Below are positions 15,536 through 24,299 of a DNA stretch of 41,008 nt, piece by piece. The notes beneath the pieces were generated by a model that did no database searches, was not told the DNA's origin, and saw nothing but the letters and a program-made list of their open reading frames with translations. Every line of letters begins with the position of its first letter. The first letter of the stretch is position 1. This DNA comes from Kitasatospora griseola (GTDB lineage Bacteria; Actinomycetota; Actinomycetes; Streptomycetales; Streptomycetaceae), in the NCBI RefSeq assembly GCF_014648555.1, contig NZ_BMRI01000003.1, positions 376,246 through 417,253 of the forward strand, read 5' to 3'. The position numbers and the translations under genes are program-made.

Positions 15536-16510
15536 TCAGAGCTTGCCGGCGGCCTCGGCGCGCAGGTCGCGGCGGAGCTCCTTGGGGAGCGAGAAGGTCA
15601 GGTGCTCCTCGGCGGTCTTGACGATCTGCACGTCCTCGAAGCCGTGCGCGGCGAGCAGCTGCAGCACGCCCTCGACCAGGATCTCCGGCACGGACGCGCC
15701 GCTGGTCAGGCCGACCGTCTGCACGCCCTCCAGCCAGCCGAGGTCGATCTCGTCGGCGAAGTCGACCAGGTGGGCGGCCTTGGCGCCGTACTCCAGGCCG
15801 ACCTCGACCAGGCGGACCGAGTTGGAGGAGTTCTTCGAGCCGACCACGATCAGCAGGTCCGCCTCGGGGGCGAGCTGCTTGACGGCGACCTGACGGTTCT
15901 GGGTGGCGTAGCAGATGTCGTCGCTGGGCGGCGAGACCAGCAGCGGGAAGCGCTCCTTGAGGGCACCGACGGTCTCCATGGTCTCGTCCACGGAGAGGGT
16001 GGTCTGGGAGAGCCAGACCAGCTTGGACTCGTCGCGGATCTTCACGTTGGCGACGTCCTCGGCACCGTCCACCAGGTGGATCCGGTCCGGGGCCTCGCCC
16101 ATGGTGCCGACGACCTCCTCGTGGCCCTCGTGGCCGATCAGCAGGATGTCGTAGTCCTCGTCGGCGAACCGGCGGGCCTCCTTGTGCACCTTGGTGACCA
16201 GCGGGCAGGTCGCGTCGATGGTGGCGAGCTTGCCGGCTTCGGCCTCGTCGTGCACCGACGGGGCGACGCCGTGCGCGGAGAACACCACGATCGCGCCCTC
16301 GGGCACCTCCTCCGTCTCGTCGACGAAGATCGCGCCCTGCTTCTCCAGGGTCTGCACGACGTACTTGTTGTGGACGATCTGCTTGCGGACGTAGATCGGC
16401 GCCCCGTACTGCTCCAGGGCCTTCTCCACGGCGATCACGGCGCGGTCGACACCCGCGCAGTAGCCACGGGGGGCGGCGAGCAGGACACGGCGCTGAGCAC
16501 TGGTGGACAT
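15536..16510 (-). CDS. ispH: 4-hydroxy-3-methylbut-2-enyl diphosphate reductase
   Basis: 324 residues from the ATG at 16510. The three Fe-S cysteine ligands are visible: Cys18 ([11 protein letters not shown]), Cys102 ([14 protein letters not shown]) and Cys200 ([12 protein letters not shown]). The active-site loop FSAHGVAP and [11 protein letters not shown] are also present. IspH makes IPP and DMAPP in the last step of the MEP isoprenoid pathway in the cytoplasm. A TACGAT -10 box ends seven bases before this ATG, predicting a leaderless message; a second in-frame ATG three codons upstream (16519) lies inside the promoter and is unlikely to be used. Divergent from the permease gene 74 bp away. 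Confidence 0.97.
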   Translation of the reverse strand: MSTSAQRRVLLAAPRGYCAGVDRAVIAVEKALEQYGAPIYVRKQIVHNKYVVQTLEKQGAIFVDETEEVPEGAIVVFSAHGVAPSVHDEAEAGKLATIDATCPLVTKVHKEARRFADEDYDILLIGHEGHEEVVGTMGEAPDRIHLVDGAEDVANVKIRDESKLVWLSQTTLSVDETMETVGALKERFPLLVSPPSDDICYATQNRQVAVKQLAPEADLLIVVGSKNSSNSVRLVEVGLEYGAKAAHLVDFADEIDLGWLEGVQTVGLTSGASVPEILVEGVLQLLAAHGFEDVQIVKTAEEHLTFSLPKELRRDLRAEAAGKL

Positions 16511-16517
16511 GTGCTCC

Positions 16518-16523
16518 ATCGTA
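16518..16523 (-). promoter_or_regulatory. -10 box of ispH (leaderless)
   Basis: Minus-strand TACGAT, seven bases before the ATG at 16510. Confidence 0.5.
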
Positions 16524-16584
16524 CGGGCGAGTCCCGCCCGCGTGGACGCGCGTCGCCCGGTCGGCGCGGGCCCGGACCGGTGGA

Positions 16585-17916
16585 ATGGCGAGGGTGAGCA
16601 CACAGCCAGGGACGACGGAACTGCGGCGCACGCTCGGCGTGCGCGATCTGATGGTGTACGGACTGCTGTTCATCGCCCCGATGGCGCCGGTCGGCGTGTT
16701 CGGCGTGCTGGACGCGAAGAGCCACGGCGCGGTCGCCGCGGTCTACCTGGTGGCCACCGTGGCGATGGGGTTCACCGCGCTGTCGTACGCCGAGATGGTG
16801 CGGGCGGTGCCCAGGACCGGGTCGGTGTTCGCGTACGCGCGGGCCGGGCTCGGCGAGGGGCCGGGGTTCGTCGCCGGGTGGATGGCGATGCTGGACTACC
16901 TGCTGATCCCCGCCGTCGCCTACCTGTTCTCCGGCATCGCGCTCAACTCCCTGGTGCCGGACGTCTCCCGCTGGGTGTGGACGGTGCTGGCGGTCCTGAT
17001 CACCACCGCGCTCAACCTGACCGGGGTGCGGACGGCCGCCGTGGTCGGCTTCGCCGTGCTCGCCATGGAGATCGTGGTGCTGACGGTGTTCGTGGTCGCC
17101 GCGTCGGTGGAACTGGCGCTGCACGGGGCCGCCCGCGACTGGGGCTCCCCGTTCGGGGGAGTCGGCGGGTTCTCGTTGACGGCGGTGCTGTCGGCGGTGT
17201 CGGTCGCGGTGCTCTCCTTCCTCGGCTTCGACGCGATCGCCTCCTTCGTGGAGGAGGCGGTCGGCGCCTCGGCCGCCGTCGCCCGCGCGGTGCTCTGGTG
17301 CCTGGCGGCGGCCGGCCTGCTGTTCGTCGCCCAGACCTACCTGGCCGCCGTCCTGGAACCCATGACGCCCGATCAACTGGCCGCGGACCCCGCCGCGCAG
17401 GGATCGGCGTTCTACGACACCGTCGAAGCCTCCGTCGGGCACTGGCTGCACGTGCTGATCGCCGCCTCCAAGGCCATCGGCGCGGCATTCGCCGCACTCG
17501 CCGGCCAGGCCGCGGCCGGACGCCTGGTCTTCGCCATGGGGCGGGAGGGCCGCCTGCCCCGGCTGCTCGGCGCCGTCGACGAACGCACCGCCGTCCCCCG
17601 CCGCGCCCTGCTCACGGCCGCCGTCATCACCCTGGTCGCGGCCGTCTGGGCCGCCCGCCGCGACGACGGACTCGACCAGCTCACCTCGGTGGTCAACGTC
17701 GGCGCCCTCACCGCGTTCGTCCTGCTGCACGCCTCGGTGGTCGGCTGGTACGTCGTGCGCCACCACTCCCGCGACTGGCTGCGCCACGCCGTCGTCCCGA
17801 TGCTCGGCGTCGCAGTGATCGTCGCGGTCCTGGTGGAGGCCTCGCACACGGCGCTGATCGTGGGCGGGATCTGGCTGGCGCTGGGCTTGCTGATCCTGCT
17901 GACGCAGAAGCGCTGA
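16585..17916 (+). CDS. APC-superfamily amino acid permease
   Basis: 443 residues with about 12 membrane helices. TM1 holds the broken-helix motif [18 protein letters not shown]. The conserved loop between TM2 and TM3 reads [33 protein letters not shown], the standard signature of the APC family (YAELgarfPraGgaYvY). [25 protein letters not shown] in TM6 and the following loop is the other family landmark. It is likely a proton-coupled importer or exchanger for an amino acid or amine; substrate unknown. Start ATG at 16585 or GTG four codons later; no Shine-Dalgarno is obvious. Followed by its own terminator. Confidence 0.93.
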   Translation: MARVSTQPGTTELRRTLGVRDLMVYGLLFIAPMAPVGVFGVLDAKSHGAVAAVYLVATVAMGFTALSYAEMVRAVPRTGSVFAYARAGLGEGPGFVAGWMAMLDYLLIPAVAYLFSGIALNSLVPDVSRWVWTVLAVLITTALNLTGVRTAAVVGFAVLAMEIVVLTVFVVAASVELALHGAARDWGSPFGGVGGFSLTAVLSAVSVAVLSFLGFDAIASFVEEAVGASAAVARAVLWCLAAAGLLFVAQTYLAAVLEPMTPDQLAADPAAQGSAFYDTVEASVGHWLHVLIAASKAIGAAFAALAGQAAAGRLVFAMGREGRLPRLLGAVDERTAVPRRALLTAAVITLVAAVWAARRDDGLDQLTSVVNVGALTAFVLLHASVVGWYVVRHHSRDWLRHAVVPMLGVAVIVAVLVEASHTALIVGGIWLALGLLILLTQKR

Positions 17917-17950
17917 CGGCGGCGCGCGGGGGTGCCTCCACGCGCCGCCG
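17917..17950 (+). terminator. permease gene terminator
   Basis: Perfect arms CGGCGGCGCG / CGCGCCGCCG directly after the stop codon, 14-base loop. Confidence 0.65.
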
Positions 17951-17984
17951 TCCGTGCGCCCGCCTGCGTGTCCCCCGCAAGAGC

Positions 17985-17990
17985 TAGCCT
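17985..17990 (+). promoter_or_regulatory. -10 box of xseA (leaderless)
   Basis: TAGCCT ends six bases before the ATG at 17997. Confidence 0.5.
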
Positions 17991-17996
17991 CGGGGG

Positions 17997-19211
17997 ATGG
18001 CTAATGCGAGCAGTCCCGAAGCGCCCCTGCCCGTGGCAAAGGTCTCGGCGCTGATCGGCGGGTGGGTCGATCGGCTGGGCGAGGTGTGGGTGGAGGGGCA
18101 GATCGCGCAGCTGTCGCGGCGGCCGGGGGCGGGGATGGTGTTCCTGACGCTGCGGGACCCGGATCGGGACGTCTCGTTGACGGTGACGTGTTTCCGTTCG
18201 GTGTTCGAGCAGGTCGCGGATGCCGTGCAGGAGGGCTCGCGGGTGATCGTGCTGGCGAAGCCGGAGTGGTACGCGGCGCGCGGCACGCTCTCGTTGCGGG
18301 CGTCGGAGATCCGGCTCGTCGGGTTGGGTGAACTGCTGGCCCGATTGGAGCAGTTGAAGCGCAAGCTGTTCGCCGAGGGCCTGTTCGAGGAGGCCCGGAA
18401 GAAGCCGCTGCCGTTCCTGCCGGGCTGTGTGGGCCTGGTGACCGGTCGCGGTTCGGCGGCCGAGCGGGACGTGCTGGAGAACGCCCGGCGGCGGTGGCCG
18501 GCGGTGCGGTTCGAGGTGCGGAACGTGCTGGTGCAGGGGCCGCAGGCGGTGTCGCAGGTGTGCGCCGCGGTGCGCGAGCTGGATGCCCGGCCGGAGGTCG
18601 AGGTGATCGTGGTGGCCCGCGGCGGCGGCAGTGTGGAGGATCTGCTGCCGTTCTCCGACGAGGAGTTGGTGCGGACGGTGGCGGCGGCCCGGACGCCGGT
18701 GGTGAGTGCGATCGGCCACGAGCCGGACCAGCCGCTGCTGGATTTCGTCGCGGACCTGCGGGCGTCCACCCCGACGGACGCGGCGAAGCGGGTGGTGCCG
18801 GACGTCGGCGAGGAGCTGGCGAAGGTGCGTCAGCTGCGGGACCGGGCGCGGCGGTACGTGGTGCACCGGGTGGACCGGGAGGCGGCGGGCCTGGCGTCGG
18901 TGCGCAGCCGGCCGGCGCTCGCGGCGCCGACCGAGGCGGTGGCGGCGCGCGGCGCGGAGGTGACGGCGCTGGTGGAGCGGGCCCGCCGGGTGCTGGGGCA
19001 CCGGCTGGACCACGCGCAGACCGATCTGGGCCATGCGCTGGCCCGGGTGGTGGCGCTGTCGCCGCTGGCCACGCTGGAGCGCGGGTACGCGGTGCTGCAG
19101 CGCGAGGACGGCGCGGTGGTGACGGATCCGGCGCAGGTCGCGGGCGGCGAGGCGCTGCGGGTCCGGGTGGCGGGCGGCTCGTTCGGGGTGCGGGCGGCCG
19201 AGGAGGGCTGA
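17997..19211 (+). CDS. xseA: exodeoxyribonuclease VII large subunit
   Basis: 404 residues. N-terminal OB fold (about 10-105: [25 protein letters not shown]), a catalytic core (about 125-330) with [16 protein letters not shown] and [51 protein letters not shown], then a long helical segment and a small C-terminal domain ([15 protein letters not shown]). With XseB it degrades single-stranded DNA to oligonucleotides and serves DNA repair. The start at 17997 has a -10 box six bases upstream (leaderless). xseB is not adjacent: a GNAT gene on the opposite strand lies between them. Confidence 0.97.
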   Translation: MANASSPEAPLPVAKVSALIGGWVDRLGEVWVEGQIAQLSRRPGAGMVFLTLRDPDRDVSLTVTCFRSVFEQVADAVQEGSRVIVLAKPEWYAARGTLSLRASEIRLVGLGELLARLEQLKRKLFAEGLFEEARKKPLPFLPGCVGLVTGRGSAAERDVLENARRRWPAVRFEVRNVLVQGPQAVSQVCAAVRELDARPEVEVIVVARGGGSVEDLLPFSDEELVRTVAAARTPVVSAIGHEPDQPLLDFVADLRASTPTDAAKRVVPDVGEELAKVRQLRDRARRYVVHRVDREAAGLASVRSRPALAAPTEAVAARGAEVTALVERARRVLGHRLDHAQTDLGHALARVVALSPLATLERGYAVLQREDGAVVTDPAQVAGGEALRVRVAGGSFGVRAAEEG

Positions 19212-19220
19212 GGGCGCGGT

Positions 19221-19700
19221 TCAGTCGGTGAGCAGCCGTTGGCGGGAGAGCGCGGTGGAGTGCTCGTGGAAGCCGAGGCTGCGGTAGAGCGCCTCGCCGC
19301 CCTCGGTGGCGTGCAGGTCGACGCGGGTGGCGCGGCGTTCGTCGAACCAGGCGATCAGCGCTTCGGTGCAGGCCCGGGCGTGGCCGCGGCCGCGGTGGCC
19401 GGGGTCGGTGCAGATGTTGAAGACGAAGCCGAACAGGCCGTCGGGGTGGCCGGGGGCGGGCAGCCGCTGTTCGAGGGTGCCGACGGCGCAGCTGGCGAGT
19501 CGACCGGGGCGGTCCGGGTCGTCGATCACGTAGGCCTGCAGGCGCCGGTCGGGTTCGGCGAGCTGACGGGCCACCAGGTCCTGGGCGGTGTGCTGCCAGT
19601 GGCCGGGGCGCGCTTCGCCCTGCATGGACTCGAACATCAGCGTGCGCAGGCGGACGAGTTCGGCGGCGTCCTCCGGGCGGGCCGGGCGTGGGGTGCTCAT
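19221..19700 (-). CDS. GNAT-family N-acetyltransferase
   Basis: 159 residues. N-terminal [22 protein letters not shown], central sheet, and acetyl-CoA motif A as [26 protein letters not shown] (R-G-x-G-x-A pyrophosphate loop). The C-terminal [18 protein letters not shown] is motif B with the usual Tyr. Acceptor unknown. The ATG at 19700 has TACGCT ending seven bases upstream, so it is probably leaderless and divergent from xseB. It converges with xseA (stops 9 bp apart, no terminator seen). A longer frame to 19763 is promoter and shadow. Confidence 0.92.
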   Translation of the reverse strand: MSTPRPARPEDAAELVRLRTLMFESMQGEARPGHWQHTAQDLVARQLAEPDRRLQAYVIDDPDRPGRLASCAVGTLEQRLPAPGHPDGLFGFVFNICTDPGHRGRGHARACTEALIAWFDERRATRVDLHATEGGEALYRSLGFHEHSTALSRQRLLTD

Positions 19701-19707
19701 GTTCGGC

Positions 19708-19754
19708 AGCGTAGGCGGGGGTGCAAGGGGTTTGTCCGGGCCTGCCCCTACGCT
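19708..19754. promoter_or_regulatory. divergent leaderless promoters of GNAT gene and xseB
   Basis: Two identical TACGCT -10 boxes on opposite strands, at 19708-19713 (minus) and 19749-19754 (plus). Each ends exactly seven bases before its start codon (ATG at 19700 and ATG at 19762). No convincing -35 boxes in the 35-bp gap. Confidence 0.55.
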
Positions 19755-19761
19755 GGGCGCC

Positions 19762-19992
19762 ATGGCTGATCAGCAGGGTGCGGGCGCCGAGCAGGCGCTC
19801 GGGTACGAGCAGGCGCGGGACGAGCTGCTGGAGGTGGTCCGGCGGCTGGAGACGGGCGGGACGACGCTGGAGGAGTCGCTGGCGCTGTGGGAGCGCGGCG
19901 AGCAGCTGGCGAAGGTGTGCCAGCGCTGGCTGGACGGCGCACGGGCCCGGCTGGACGCGGCGCTGGCGGCCGAGGAGTCCGCGGGCGAGTAG
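19762..19992 (+). CDS. xseB: exodeoxyribonuclease VII small subunit
   Basis: 76 residues, the normal size. The family core [53 protein letters not shown] is complete: two long helices with the LE-x-G-x-x-x-LEES-L-x-x-(Y/W)E-x-G motif. It coats the XseA coiled coil and is needed for activity. Transcribed from its own leaderless promoter, separate from xseA. Confidence 0.95.
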   Translation: MADQQGAGAEQALGYEQARDELLEVVRRLETGGTTLEESLALWERGEQLAKVCQRWLDGARARLDAALAAEESAGE

Positions 19993-20036
19993 CCGCGCCG
20001 GAGTGTGGCTCGGATCACAGGCAGTCCGGGGAATGG

Positions 20037-20058
20037 TTTAACTTTCACCGAAGTTGAA
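20037..20058. promoter_or_regulatory. palindromic operator upstream of the nitroreductase gene
   Basis: TTTAACTT-TCACCG-AAGTTGAA: 8-bp arms with one mismatch around a 6-bp spacer, 60 bp before the start codon. The size and AACTT half-sites suit a MarR- or HxlR-type repressor. No such gene is adjacent, so the regulator must act from elsewhere. Confidence 0.55.
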
Positions 20059-20117
20059 TCGGGGTGTACGGCACCCGCCGTGCCTGACCGCCCCCAGCTT
20101 TGAGGTAGGACACCGTC

Positions 20118-20711
20118 ATGACCCTGGCCCTCGACGCCGCCGCCCAGGACCTGCTGTTCCGCGAGGCCCGCACCGCCAACACCTTCTCGGACGAGCCGGT
20201 CAGCGACGAGCAGATCCAGGCGATCTACGAGCTGGTGAAGTTCGGCCCGACCGCCTTCAACCAGCAGCCGCTGCGCATCGTCCTGGTCCGCTCCGACGAC
20301 GCCCGCGCCCGCCTGGTGCAGCACATGGCCGAGGGCAACCAGGCCAAGACCTCCGGCGCGCCGCTGGTCGCGATCCTGGCCGCGGACAACGAGTTCCACG
20401 AGGAGCTCCCGACCCAGCTGCCGCACTTCCCGCAGGCCAAGGACATGTTCTTCAGCGAGCGCTCGGTCCGCGAGTCCTCCGCCACCCTGAACGGCGCCCT
20501 GCAGGCCGCGTACTTCATCATCGGCGTGCGCGCCGCCGGCCTGGCCGCCGGCCCGATGACCGGCTACGACGCCGCGGGCATCAACAAGGAGTTCTTCGCC
20601 GACGGCGACCACTCGGTGCTGGCCGTGGTCAACATCGGCAAGCCGGGCGAGGACGCCTGGTTCCCGCGCAGCCCGCGCCTGGCCTACGACGAGGTCGTCA
20701 CCACCGTCTGA
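20118..20711 (+). CDS. RutE-like nitroreductase family NAD(P)H oxidoreductase (malonic semialdehyde reductase type)
   Basis: 197 residues, FMN-binding nitroreductase fold. It opens LFREARTANTFSDEPVSDEQIQAIYELVKFGPTAFNQQPLRIVLV, which places the FMN-phosphate Arg and the PxxxNxQP motif as in RutE/HadB-type reductases. The middle has AAYFIIGVRAAGLAAGPMTGYD and the C-terminus VVNIGKPGEDAWFPRSPRL, also RutE-like. RutE reduces malonic semialdehyde in uracil breakdown, but no other rut genes are present, so the real substrate may be another aldehyde or a quinone/nitro compound. GAGGTAGGA upstream serves as a weak Shine-Dalgarno. A palindromic operator precedes it. Confidence 0.88.
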   Translation: MTLALDAAAQDLLFREARTANTFSDEPVSDEQIQAIYELVKFGPTAFNQQPLRIVLVRSDDARARLVQHMAEGNQAKTSGAPLVAILAADNEFHEELPTQLPHFPQAKDMFFSERSVRESSATLNGALQAAYFIIGVRAAGLAAGPMTGYDAAGINKEFFADGDHSVLAVVNIGKPGEDAWFPRSPRLAYDEVVTTV

Positions 20712-20734
20712 GCCTGCTCGGCCCCGTGACAGCG

Positions 20735-20765
20735 AAGGCCCCCGCCGTTCCCCGGCGGGGGCCTT
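20735..20765. terminator. bidirectional terminator between nitroreductase and DUF4245 genes
   Basis: Perfect 13-bp arms AAGGCCCCCGCCG / CGGCGGGGGCCTT, 5-base loop, between two convergent genes. Confidence 0.85.
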
Positions 20766-20791
20766 CCGCGTGCGGCGACGTGTGACGACCG

Positions 20792-21319
20792 CTACTTCAG
20801 CGACTGGGCGAGCTGCGCGAGCTCCTCGTAGGAGGCGGTGCCGGTGAGCACCGTGGTGCCGGTGCTGCCGGCGGGACGGGTCAGCGCCCGGTAGCGGTCG
20901 CCCTGCACCCGCTGCCACTCCTGGCCGTCCACCGTGGCGGTGCCGTCCGGCTTGCCGCCGGGGACGTTCTTGGCCACCACGTCGTCGGGCTTGCCGTCGC
21001 TCTGCTCGATCGCCGCGTACTGGCCGGAGGCGGTGCTGAAGCCCAGGTGCCAGACGGCGTGAGCCTTGTCACTGGCGCCGTAGCTCACCGAGGTGGCCTG
21101 CCAGCCCTCCGGCAGCGGCTGCGGGCCGACCAGCGGGTACGGCGCGGCGCGCTTCGCCGACGCCAGCTCGACCTGGTACTGCACCGGGTGCACGCCGTTC
21201 TTGCCGTCCGCGCTCGGGATGCTGAAGTACGCCACCGTGACCACGATGCCGACCGCCGCCATCGACAGGACCATGTCCCGTACCGTCTGACGGCCCTTCT
21301 TGCTGCTGTTGCCTGCCAC
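20792..21319 (-). CDS. DUF4245 membrane-anchored protein
   Basis: 175 residues. A basic N-terminus (AGNSSKKGRQTVRDM) is followed by one membrane helix (VLSMAAVGIVVTVAYFSI). The extracytoplasmic domain has the DUF4245 pattern: PLPEGWQATSVSYGA, WHLGFSTASGQYAAIEQSDG, EWQRVQGDRYRALTRP, TVLTGTASYEELAQLAQSLK. It is a conserved actinobacterial envelope protein of unknown function, usually encoded next to glpX, as here. GTG at 21319 is chosen because a TACCAT -10 box ends six bases upstream (leaderless). Divergent from glpX. Confidence 0.88.
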   Translation of the reverse strand: MAGNSSKKGRQTVRDMVLSMAAVGIVVTVAYFSIPSADGKNGVHPVQYQVELASAKRAAPYPLVGPQPLPEGWQATSVSYGASDKAHAVWHLGFSTASGQYAAIEQSDGKPDDVVAKNVPGGKPDGTATVDGQEWQRVQGDRYRALTRPAGSTGTTVLTGTASYEELAQLAQSLK

Positions 21320-21325
21320 CCGCCC

Positions 21326-21331
21326 ATGGTA
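21326..21331 (-). promoter_or_regulatory. -10 box of the DUF4245 gene (leaderless)
   Basis: Minus-strand TACCAT, six bases before GTG at 21319. Confidence 0.5.
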
Positions 21332-21502
21332 GGCGGCGCTTACGGAACGGCGGCGCACGGGCCGCCCCGTCGCGGTGCGCGCGGAGTGCGCCGCAGACTC
21401 CCGTCCCACCTGCCGATACGATCGCAGCAACCCTCGAAGCAGCGCCGGTGACCCTCCGCGACCCGACGCTGACTGGCCGTCGCGTACAGAGAGGTAACGA
21501 CG

Positions 21503-22543
21503 ATGACCACGCAGTACCCGCACCACCTTCCCAGCGCCCTGGAGGTCGCGCCGGAAGCCCCCGATCGCAACCTGGCCCTCGAACTGGTCCGGGTCACCGA
21601 GGCCGCCGCGATGGCCGCCGGCCGCTGGGTCGGCCGGGGCGACAAGAACGGCGCCGACGGCGCGGCCGTGAAGGCGATGCGCACCCTGGTGTCCACCGTC
21701 TCCATGAACGGCGTGGTCGTCATCGGCGAGGGCGAGAAGGACGAAGCCCCGATGCTGTACAACGGCGAGCGGGTCGGCGACGGCACCGGCGCCGAGTGCG
21801 ACGTGGCGGTCGACCCGGTGGACGGCACCACGCTGACCGCCAAGGGCATGAACAACGCCGTCGCCGTCCTCGCCGTCGCCGACCGCGGCACCATGTTCGA
21901 CCCCAGCGCGGTCTTCTACATGGACAAGCTGGTCTGCGGCCCCGAGGCCGCCGACTTCGTCGACATCACCGCCCCCGCGGCCGTCAACATCCGCCGGGTC
22001 GCCAAGGCCAAGGGCTCCGCCGTCGAGGACGTCACCGTCGTCGTCCTGGACCGGCCCCGCCACAACGACCTGGTCAAGGAGATCCGCGAGGCCGGCGCCC
22101 GGATCAAGTTCATCTCCGACGGCGACGTGGCCGGCGCGATCATGGCGGCCCGCGAGGGCACCGGCGTCGACCTGCTGATGGGCATCGGCGGCACCCCCGA
22201 GGGCATCATCGCGGCCTGCGCGATGAAGTGCATGGGCGGCACCATCCAGGGCCGGCTGTGGCCCAAGGACGAGGCCGAGAAGCGCAAGGCGCTGGACGCC
22301 GGCCACGACCTGGACCGGGTGCTGCACACCGACGACCTGGTCAGCGGCGAGAACGTGTTCTTCGTCGCCACCGGCATCACCGACGGCGAGCTGCTGCGCG
22401 GCGTCCACTACCGCTCGGAGACCGCCACCACCTCGTCGCTGGTGATGCGCTCCAAGAGCGGCACGATCCGGCAGATCGACTCCACCCACAAGCTGGCCAA
22501 GCTGCGGGCCTACAGCGCGATCGACTTCGACCGCGCCAACTGA
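21503..22543 (+). CDS. glpX: class II fructose-1,6-bisphosphatase
   Basis: 346 residues. N-terminal [33 protein letters not shown], metal site [15 protein letters not shown], the inositol-phosphatase-type DPVDGTT motif, then [16 protein letters not shown], and GIGGTPEGI plus [15 protein letters not shown] (substrate phosphate pocket). It is the gluconeogenic FBPase of actinobacteria. ATG at 21503 with GAGAGG about eight bases upstream. Divergent from the DUF4245 gene; the 183-bp gap presumably holds its promoter. Confidence 0.97.
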   Translation: MTTQYPHHLPSALEVAPEAPDRNLALELVRVTEAAAMAAGRWVGRGDKNGADGAAVKAMRTLVSTVSMNGVVVIGEGEKDEAPMLYNGERVGDGTGAECDVAVDPVDGTTLTAKGMNNAVAVLAVADRGTMFDPSAVFYMDKLVCGPEAADFVDITAPAAVNIRRVAKAKGSAVEDVTVVVLDRPRHNDLVKEIREAGARIKFISDGDVAGAIMAAREGTGVDLLMGIGGTPEGIIAACAMKCMGGTIQGRLWPKDEAEKRKALDAGHDLDRVLHTDDLVSGENVFFVATGITDGELLRGVHYRSETATTSSLVMRSKSGTIRQIDSTHKLAKLRAYSAIDFDRAN

Positions 22544-22573
22544 GCCCGGGCGGCCGGGCCCGCGGGCACGTTC

Positions 22574-22606
22574 GGGGCCGCCGGGGAGATCTTCCCCGGC
22601 CGCCCC
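22574..22606. terminator. bidirectional terminator between glpX and whiB-like gene
   Basis: GGGGCCGCCGGGGA / TCCCCGGCCGCCCC, one mismatch in 14, 5-base loop, in the gap between convergent genes. Confidence 0.75.
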
Positions 22607-22622
22607 TGCCGCGCGGCCCGGC

Positions 22623-22976
22623 TCAGCCGGCTATCCGCGCCGTCAGCCGCCGCGCGTCCAGCAGTTCGGCCTCGCGGCGGCGCCGACGGGCGAGCACCAC
22701 ACGGCGCTCGGCGGCCGTCAGCCCGCCCCAGACGCCGTACGGCTCGGGCTGGGCGAGGGCGTGCTCGCGGCATTCCAGCAGCACCGGGCAGCGGGCACAG
22801 ACCCGCTTGGCCTGCTCCTCGCGGGCCAGCCGGGCGGCCGTCGGCTCCTTGGACGGAGCGAAGAACAGCCCGGCCTCGTCGCTGCGGCACGCGGCGGAAG
22901 TGTGCCAGGGGTTGTCGTCCGGATCCGGGACCGCGGGGCGGCGGGCGGCGGCGGTGGACTCGATCGGATGCAGCAC
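22623..22976 (-). CDS. WhiB-like (Wbl) Fe-S transcription factor
   Basis: 117 residues. The four cluster cysteines are Cys30 (HTSAACRSDE), Cys60, Cys63 and Cys69 (RVCARCPVLLECREHAL), followed by the G[V/I]WGG turn (PYGVWGGLTAAERR) and a basic C-terminal helix (VVLARRRRREAELLDARRL). Wbl proteins bind a [4Fe-4S] cluster and usually the principal sigma factor. By position next to glpX and DUF4245 it corresponds to the wbl gene I recall in this interval of S. coelicolor (wblI); this is not verified. The GTG start at 22976 has AGGAG six bases upstream. A 242-bp gap upstream, to the DUF1707 gene, is AT-richer than its surroundings and likely holds a regulated promoter. Confidence 0.93.
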   Translation of the reverse strand: MLHPIESTAAARRPAVPDPDDNPWHTSAACRSDEAGLFFAPSKEPTAARLAREEQAKRVCARCPVLLECREHALAQPEPYGVWGGLTAAERRVVLARRRRREAELLDARRLTARIAG

Positions 22977-23218
22977 GGTGACTCCTGACCAGGCTCAAAG
23001 GCTCGGGGTTGGGTCGCCTCCTGCCCGACTGCCCCGTGCTCCCTCGCCGTGGCACCGTCGCCGACCCGCGGGGTCACAGCCGTACAGGAACGATGTGCGA
23101 TTGGAACTACCCCGCCACCCCCGGATTCATGCACACCGCACGCAATCGACTACCCACTGCACTCGCAACAACGACGAGTGCCGTCAAGCGAGTTGACGAT
23201 CCGTGAGATCTCCGCAGG

Positions 23219-23965
23219 TCAGCCCTCCAGCTGGCGGCGGACCCACTCCTTGAGCTTCTTTCCGCGCTTCGGCTTGGCCTCGCAACCGCCGAACACCGCC
23301 GCGCCCTTGATCCGCACCACCGGCGCGTACGGGTCCGGCGAGGTCTGCTCGCGGACGTCGAAACCGCCGAAGATGCCGGCGCCGCTGCCCTGCAGCGTGA
23401 CGTTCTCCGGAACCCGGATCTCGACGCCGCCGAACACCGCGATCACCTCGATGACCACCTCCGGCGACTCGAACACCGCGTCGGTCAGGTCGATCTCGAC
23501 ACCGCCGAACACCGCGACGGCCTTCAGGTGCGAACCCACCCGCCAGCGGCCCTTGCGGGCGGCGCCGCCGAACACCGCGAGCATCGTGGGCGATTCGGCC
23601 CGGGCCGGCGGCAGCGAGGGCTGCTGCTGCGGGGCGGGGGCCGGGGCGTCCAGCGGCGGCTTGGTCAGGTTGTGCCGGATCGGGCCCGGGTGGCTGGGCA
23701 GGTCGCGGGTGAGCGGCTCCAGTTCGCCGAACGTGCGGGCGTTGTAGGCGGCCTCGATCCGTTCGGCGTGCTCGTCGACGGTGAGCCGGCCCTCCGCGTA
23801 GGCGTCGCGCAGCAGGTCGGCGACGCGCTCGCGGTCGGCGTCGGCGGCCCGGAGCTCGCCGGCCAGATCGGTGCCGGGGGCAGGGGCGGGAGCCGGCGTC
23901 GGCTCGTTCTTCTTCATCGGGGCGGGCGGCTGGTCCTGCGGCTGCTGAGCGGGAGAGTTGTCCAC
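23219..23965 (-). CDS. DUF1707 / LiaF-like AVFGG-repeat protein
   Basis: 248 residues, no membrane segment. After a Pro-rich start (1-33), a DUF1707 domain (about 36-90) is clear: ELRAADADRERVADLLRDAYAEGRLTVDEHAERIEAAYNARTFGELEPL. A Pro/Gln linker leads to a beta-helical C-terminal domain with repeats AVFGG (four copies: LAVFGGAAR, VAVFGGVEID, IAVFGGVEIR, AAVFGGCEA) plus one GIFGG, the signature of LiaF / cell-wall-stress response proteins. A role in envelope stress signalling is plausible but not shown. GTG start at 23965; TAGGCT ends six bases upstream (leaderless). Confidence 0.9.
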   Translation of the reverse strand: MDNSPAQQPQDQPPAPMKKNEPTPAPAPAPGTDLAGELRAADADRERVADLLRDAYAEGRLTVDEHAERIEAAYNARTFGELEPLTRDLPSHPGPIRHNLTKPPLDAPAPAPQQQPSLPPARAESPTMLAVFGGAARKGRWRVGSHLKAVAVFGGVEIDLTDAVFESPEVVIEVIAVFGGVEIRVPENVTLQGSGAGIFGGFDVREQTSPDPYAPVVRIKGAAVFGGCEAKPKRGKKLKEWVRRQLEG

Positions 23966-23971
23966 GTCACA

Positions 23972-23977
23972 AGCCTA
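23972..23977 (-). promoter_or_regulatory. -10 box of the DUF1707 gene (leaderless)
   Basis: Minus-strand TAGGCT, six bases before the GTG at 23965. Confidence 0.5.
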
Positions 23978-24049
23978 GCGAGCCCGCTCACCACCCGAAC
24001 GTCGGTTCGACGCAATGCGCGTGGCGCGTTCGACGCGGGGTTCGTGGCG

Positions 24050-24118
24050 TGCGTGACGTGTTCCGCGTGGGGTGCGTGACGTGTTCCGCGTGGGGTGCGT
24101 GACGTGTTCCGCGTGGGG
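24050..24118. repeat. three perfect 23-bp tandem repeats in the DUF1707-fumarase gap
   Basis: The unit TGCGTGACGTGTTCCGCGTG plus GGG occurs three times without a mismatch (24050-24072, 24073-24095, 24096-24118), with partial copies on both sides. The 23-bp period is not a multiple of three, and the 334-bp gap (23966-24299) has no convincing gene. Each unit holds a GTGACGTG core. It lies between two divergent promoters, so it could be a protein-binding array or a slippage-made minisatellite. Confidence 0.9.
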
Positions 24119-24246
24119 CGGGTGGGGCAGTTCGATGCGGAGTTGGCGGTGCGTTCGGCGCGGGGCGCACGGGGCCCGCGCGGGGAGCTCCGCGTGACCC
24201 GCGTCACGCAGGCCGACCTGAGCGCCGGGGGCGCGCGCCTTGCGCC

Positions 24247-24252
24247 TAACCT
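24247..24252 (+). promoter_or_regulatory. -10 box candidate of fumarase gene
   Basis: TAACCT, about 47 bases before the ATG at 24300; the leader then carries GAAGGA about ten bases before the start. Confidence 0.4.
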
Positions 24253-24299
24253 GGAGGGTGCCTCGTCGACGACGCCGAAAGAACTGAAGGATCTCCCCC

